33,350 nt of DNA from an uncultured Clostridium sp. (GTDB lineage Bacteria; Bacillota; Clostridia; TANB77; CAG-508). This document shows positions 29,755 to 33,350 of the stretch, piece after piece. How positions within the stretch are numbered: position 1 is the first letter of the stretch; each line of letters begins with the position of its first letter. The stretch is taken from the NCBI GenBank assembly GCA_930990555.1, contig CAKNPW010000020.1:1-33350 (forward strand), in the 5' to 3' direction. The notes beneath the pieces are model-generated. The model searched no databases. It was not told the origin of the DNA and saw only the letters and a program-made list of their open reading frames with translations. A program made the translations under genes and the position numbers.

Positions 29755-31074
29755 CTAAGCTGTTTCTATTTCATTTGGCTGAATTTTTCTTCTTTTAACG
29801 ACTTGTCTTTTAGGTTCTTTATTTTCATTTACTATTATTTCTGGCTTTGCTAAACCTATTACAGTTTCTTTTGTTACAATACATTTTTCTATTTTTGGAT
29901 TAGATGGTATATCAAACATGATATCTCTCATAATCTCTTCTATAATAGAACGTAAACCTCTAGCACCAGTTTTTCTTTCTATTGCTTTATCTACTATTGC
30001 TTCTACTGCTTCTGGCTCAAATTCTAACTCTACACCATCCATAGCAAGTAATTTTTTGTATTGTTTTACTAATGCATTTTTTGGCTTAGTTAGTATATTA
30101 ACTAATGCGTCTTTATCTAGCTCTTCTAATGTGCTTACTATTGGTAATCTTCCTACAAATTCTGGGATTAATCCAAATTTTAGTAAATCTTGTGGCAATA
30201 ATTCTTTAAATACCTCTGTTCTACTCTTTTTAGCAATCTCTTTCTTTTCAGCACCAAATCCTATGGTTTTTTTACCTGTTCTTTGATCAATAATCTTTTC
30301 TAAGCCTTCGAACGCACCACCACAAATAAATAAAATATTTTCTGTATTTATTTGTATTAATTCTTGATGAGGATGTTTTCTTCCTCCTTGTGGTGGAACT
30401 GATGCTGTTGTTCCTTCAATAATTTTTAATAAAGCTTGTTGAACACCTTCTCCACTTACATCTCTTGTTATAGATGGGTTCTCTGACTTTCTTGAAATTT
30501 TATCTATTTCATCTATATAGATAATTCCTCTTTCAGCTTTTTCTATATCATAATCTGCTGCTTGAATTAATTTTAGTAAAATATTCTCTACATCTTCTCC
30601 TACATAGCCTGCCTCAGTTAAAGTTGTTGCATCAGCTATTGCAAAAGGAACATTTAATATTTTAGCTAAAGTTTGTGCAAGTAATGTTTTTCCTGAACCA
30701 GTTGGACCTAATAATAAAATGTTGCTTTTCTTTATTTCTACATCATCTTTATTATTTTTTTCATCTTCATTGTTTATTCTTTTATAATGATTATATACAG
30801 CTACAGATAACGTTTTTTTAGCATCTTCTTGACCTATTACATATTCATCCAAAACTTTTTTTATTTCTTCTGGAGTAGGTACTACATCTTCTTCTACAGT
30901 TGTATATAAATCTTCATCATCTTCATAATATTCATTTTCTATAATATTTGAGCATACTTGTATACATTCATTACAAATATATACTCCTGGTCCTGCTACT
31001 ATTTTATCTACACTCTCTTGTGTTTTACCACAAAATGAGCATCTAATATTTTTATTATTATCATTTTTTTGCAT
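29755..31074 (-). CDS. clpX: ATP-dependent Clp protease ATPase subunit ClpX
   Basis: A 439-aa AAA+ unfoldase that feeds substrates to ClpP. The N-terminal zinc domain has CSFCGKTQ and CNEC (residues ~12-38). Walker A is [11 protein letters not shown] (~119-129), Walker B is [11 protein letters not shown] (~184-194), the substrate pore loop is AGYVGEDVE, and sensor 2 is [10 protein letters not shown]. The ClpP-binding IGF loop is present as KTIGFGAE (~270). It follows clpP by 43 bp, as in most bacteria with the tig-clpP-clpX order. Confidence 0.98.
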   Translation of the reverse strand: MQKNDNNKNIRCSFCGKTQESVDKIVAGPGVYICNECIQVCSNIIENEYYEDDEDLYTTVEEDVVPTPEEIKKVLDEYVIGQEDAKKTLSVAVYNHYKRINNEDEKNNKDDVEIKKSNILLLGPTGSGKTLLAQTLAKILNVPFAIADATTLTEAGYVGEDVENILLKLIQAADYDIEKAERGIIYIDEIDKISRKSENPSITRDVSGEGVQQALLKIIEGTTASVPPQGGRKHPHQELIQINTENILFICGGAFEGLEKIIDQRTGKKTIGFGAEKKEIAKKSRTEVFKELLPQDLLKFGLIPEFVGRLPIVSTLEELDKDALVNILTKPKNALVKQYKKLLAMDGVELEFEPEAVEAIVDKAIERKTGARGLRSIIEEIMRDIMFDIPSNPKIEKCIVTKETVIGLAKPEIIVNENKEPKRQVVKRRKIQPNEIETA

Positions 31075-31117
31075 AATAAAGCGCTCCTTCTTTTTATGTT
31101 ATCTTTAGCAACTTCTT

Positions 31118-31735
31118 TTATCTTCTTTTGTCCATAATTCCATCTATAAGACCATATTCTAGTGCTTCTTGTGCTGTCATATAATTATCTCTTTCTGTAT
31201 CCCTATTAATAACTTCTATTGGTTGACCAGTTTTTTCGCTTAATAATTTATTTAATTTTTCTCTTGTTTTCATCATATGATCTGAATATATTTTTATTTC
31301 TGTTGCTTGACCAGAAATACCTCCACCTTGACCTCCTATTAGTGGTTGGTGAATTAATATTTCTGAATTTGGTGTTGCAAATCTTTTTCCTTTTTCACCA
31401 TTTGCTAATAAAACTGCTCCAAAGCTTGCAGCTAAACCAACACAAATAGTAGAAACTGGGCAAGAAATATAGTTCATTGTATCTACAATAGCCATTCCAT
31501 CTGTTATAGATCCCCCTGGACTATTTATGTATAAATGTATTTCTTTTTCTGGATCCTCTGATTCCAAAAATAGCATTTGTGCGATTACAACACTTGCAGA
31601 TGAACTATCTACTTGTTCTCCTAGAAATATAATTCTATCTTTTAATAGTCTAGAGAATATATCATATGATCTTTCTCCTCTACTTGTTTGTTCTATTACA
31701 TATGGTACTAAACTATTTAATTCTTTTTTATCCAT
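31118..31735 (-). CDS. clpP: ATP-dependent Clp protease proteolytic subunit ClpP
   Basis: A 205-aa serine protease of the tetradecameric barrel. The catalytic triad is Ser104 ([11 protein letters not shown]), His129 (LIHQPL) and Asp179 (NRDTERD). The oxyanion strand is [12 protein letters not shown] (residues ~69-80). The N-terminal [27 protein letters not shown] is standard for ClpP. The residue after the nucleophile is Phe where Met is usual. A possible extended -10 promoter lies 32 bp upstream. Confidence 0.98.
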   Translation of the reverse strand: MDKKELNSLVPYVIEQTSRGERSYDIFSRLLKDRIIFLGEQVDSSSASVVIAQMLFLESEDPEKEIHLYINSPGGSITDGMAIVDTMNYISCPVSTICVGLAASFGAVLLANGEKGKRFATPNSEILIHQPLIGGQGGGISGQATEIKIYSDHMMKTREKLNKLLSEKTGQPIEVINRDTERDNYMTAQEALEYGLIDGIMDKRR

Positions 31736-31767
31736 ATTAAAATTCCTCCTTTGAAAACTTACATTAT

Positions 31768-31794
31768 TTTATATCATATTTATTATAAATGCAA
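31768..31794 (-). promoter_or_regulatory. Possible promoter of clpP
   Basis: On the minus strand TTGCAT (31789-31794), 15 bp, ATGATATAAA with TATAAA at 31768-31773. The spacer is short. No CtsR-like direct repeats were seen. Confidence 0.4.
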
Positions 31795-31866
31795 ATTTTT
31801 TTATTAAATTATAATTCAATTCTTTTATTCTTACAGCTATAACTGTTTTACCTATTTAATAATTTA

Positions 31867-31895
31867 GGAGTCTAATACTTAAAATATTAAACTCC
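31867..31895 (-). terminator. Terminator after tig
   Basis: On the minus strand GGAGTTTAATA-TTTTAAG-TATTAGACTCC, 11 bp after the stop. The following TAAATTA is only weakly T-rich, so read-through to clpP is likely. Confidence 0.6.
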
Positions 31896-31905
31896 TTTTA
31901 TTACT

Positions 31906-33189
31906 TTATTTTATTTTTGCATTTTTTACTACAAATTCTATTGCTTTTTCTGTTTCTAAGCTTCCTTTTATGTAATTTTTTAAAGCTTCATTTTCTTCTA
32001 AATCTTTAGCTTCTCTACCATAGTTCTTAGCCATTTCTTCTATTTTTGCTTTTACATCTTCATCACTTGCTTCTATTTTTTCTGCTTTTACTATTGCTTC
32101 GATTACTAATCTTGATTTAACAGCTTCTTTAGCTTGTTCTTCATAATCTTTTCTGAATTCTTGTTCTGTTTTTCCTACCATTTTTAGGTAATTATCTAAT
32201 GTTAAACCTTGATATTGTAATCTTGATCTCATATCATTTACCATGTTATCTATTTCAGAATCTATCATTCCAGATGGAATATCAATTTCTGTATTATCAC
32301 AAACAGTTTTTACTGCTGCATCTTGTGTTTCGTATTTTACTTTTTCTTCATTTTCTTTTTCTAATTTTTCTTTTATACTTGCTTTTAATTCTTTTAATGT
32401 ATCAAATTCACTAACATCTTTAGCAAATTCATCATCTAATTCTGGTAATTCTTTTTTCTTTATTTCATTTACTTTTACTTTAAATGTAGCATCTTTTCCA
32501 GCTAAATCTTTAGAGAAATATTCATCTGGGAATTTAACTTTAACGTCTTTTTCTTCTCCAGCTTTCATTCCTACTATTTGATCTTCAAATCCTGGAATAA
32601 ATGTATTGCTTCCTATTTCTAGTTCATACCCCTCTGCTTTTCCACCTTCAAATGCTTTTTCATCTACAAATCCTTCAAAATCTATTACAGCTATATTTCC
32701 TTTTTCTACTGGTTTATCTTCTACTGTAATAATTCTAGAATTTCTGTCTTGCATATGTCCTAATTCATGAGCTATATCTTCATCTTTAACAGTATACTCT
32801 ACTTTTTTTAGTTCTATACCTTTATATTTTCCTAATTTAACTTCTGGTTTTACTTGAACTGTAGCTGTAAATATTAAGTCTTTTCCTTTTTCCATTTGTT
32901 TTATATCAAATTCTGGATAACTTACAGCTGTTATATCGTTTTCTCTTAATTCTTTATCATATTCTTCCTTTAATATTTCGTTAAAAGCATCTTCGTAAAA
33001 AATACTTTCTCCATAATACTTTTCTACTATTTTCATTGGAGCTTTACCTTTTCTGAATCCTGGTATATTAAAATATTTAGCTGTTTGGAAATACACTCTC
33101 TTCATTGCATCTTCAAATTTTTCAGCTGCTACTGTAAATTCTAATCTTAATTCATTTTTGTTATCTGTTTTTTCTACTTTTATACTCAT
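31906..33189 (-). CDS. tig: Trigger factor (ribosome-associated chaperone, peptidyl-prolyl isomerase)
   Basis: A 427-aa protein of standard length. The N-terminal ribosome-binding domain carries the signature GFRKGKAPMKIVEKYYG (residues ~44-60). The FKBP-type isomerase domain spans ~150-245 (VIDFEGFVDEKAFEGG, GFEDQIVGMKAGEEKDVKVKFP). The C-terminal helical cradle completes the chaperone. It acts on nascent chains leaving the ribosome. The AAAGGG site precedes the ATG. It leads the tig-clpP-clpX group and has two upstream promoter candidates. Confidence 0.98.
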   Translation of the reverse strand: MSIKVEKTDNKNELRLEFTVAAEKFEDAMKRVYFQTAKYFNIPGFRKGKAPMKIVEKYYGESIFYEDAFNEILKEEYDKELRENDITAVSYPEFDIKQMEKGKDLIFTATVQVKPEVKLGKYKGIELKKVEYTVKDEDIAHELGHMQDRNSRIITVEDKPVEKGNIAVIDFEGFVDEKAFEGGKAEGYELEIGSNTFIPGFEDQIVGMKAGEEKDVKVKFPDEYFSKDLAGKDATFKVKVNEIKKKELPELDDEFAKDVSEFDTLKELKASIKEKLEKENEEKVKYETQDAAVKTVCDNTEIDIPSGMIDSEIDNMVNDMRSRLQYQGLTLDNYLKMVGKTEQEFRKDYEEQAKEAVKSRLVIEAIVKAEKIEASDEDVKAKIEEMAKNYGREAKDLEENEALKNYIKGSLETEKAIEFVVKNAKIK

Positions 33190-33241
33190 TTATTTCAACC
33201 CTTTCGCTTTTTTAATACTTATCGTTTTTTCGTGCTTTCAT

Positions 33242-33269
33242 ATTATATCACAAATTATGTGAATTGCAA
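33242..33269 (-). promoter_or_regulatory. Proximal promoter of tig
   Basis: On the minus strand TTGCAA (33264-33269), 16 bp, TATAAT (33242-33247) with an upstream TGA. The spacer contains the inverted repeat TCACA-N5-TGTGA. Confidence 0.7.
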
Positions 33270-33284
33270 GTCATTTGAGCAGAA

Positions 33285-33312
33285 ATATTACAATAATTTG
33301 TAGGTTTGTCAA
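33285..33312 (-). promoter_or_regulatory. Possible distal promoter of tig
   Basis: On the minus strand a perfect TTGACA (33307-33312), 16 bp, TAATAT (33285-33290). The remaining bases to the right edge show no gene. Confidence 0.5.
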
Positions 33313-33350
33313 ACATATGTCACACTTTATTGATAAATATATACTTTGAA

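Overview
The window is AT-rich DNA from a low-GC, endospore-forming Bacillota, most likely class Clostridia. The evidence is strong AGGAGG-type ribosome sites, frequent extended -10 promoters (TGnTATAAT), some TTG starts, an intact sigK, a spoVM-like micro-gene, whiA, hrcA with CIRCE, and the rlmN-prpC-prkC-rsgA-rpe block next to rpmB known from Bacillus. No tRNA, rRNA, CRISPR array, insertion sequence or prophage was seen. Most of the window is ordinary housekeeping sequence. The accessory or unexplained pieces are scattered between operons.

Region 1 (1-5655, minus strand): prmC-whiA-hemW, a terminator, then the CIRCE-controlled heat-shock operon hrcA-grpE-(CYTH protein)-dnaK, with dnaK cut by the left edge. 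A tandem 59-bp repeat of odd hairpins lies between grpE and the CYTH gene. Region 2 (5656-6950): a 6S-like RNA (minus) is divergent from an uninterrupted sigK (plus). Region 3 (6953-10883): an uncharacterised 427-aa coiled-coil protein, a 4HBT thioesterase, a DJ-1/PfpI protein and a stand-alone NuoE-like ferredoxin on minus, then a DUF368 lipid-carrier transporter on plus. Region 4 (11045-17433, minus): a GNAT acetyltransferase, a hypothetical protein, rbgA, mrnC, an AI-2E family membrane protein, an AlkD-like glycosylase, a U32 family protein, and a coiled-coil hypothetical protein whose start looks frameshifted. Two copies of a short GGGACGTTCC palindromic element sit at gene junctions in regions 3 and 4.

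Region 5 (17627-19256, minus): two small membrane proteins and a compositionally foreign 221-aa protein with its own palindrome-bearing promoter. Region 6 (19257-25578): recG (minus) is divergent from rpmB (plus). Two short minus-strand genes follow, a SpoVM-like 24-residue peptide and a 49-residue membrane peptide. Then come nth (plus) with a structured leader, a bactofilin-like exported membrane protein (plus), and rpe and rsgA (minus). Region 7 (25843-33189, minus): the PASTA kinase prkC, its phosphatase prpC, rlmN, then clpX, clpP and tig, each of the last three with its own promoter or terminator signals.

Functionally the window combines protein quality control (DnaK/GrpE/HrcA, trigger factor, ClpXP), translation and ribosome assembly (PrmC, RbgA, RsgA, MrnC, RlmN, L28), envelope signalling (PrkC/PrpC, DUF368) and sporulation (SigK, SpoVM-like). 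The items most worth following up are the two short genes near 21.7-22.0 kb, the nth leader, the paired CIRCE-like operators, the GA-hairpin tandem repeat, the REP-like elements, and the 427-aa and 221-aa orphan proteins.
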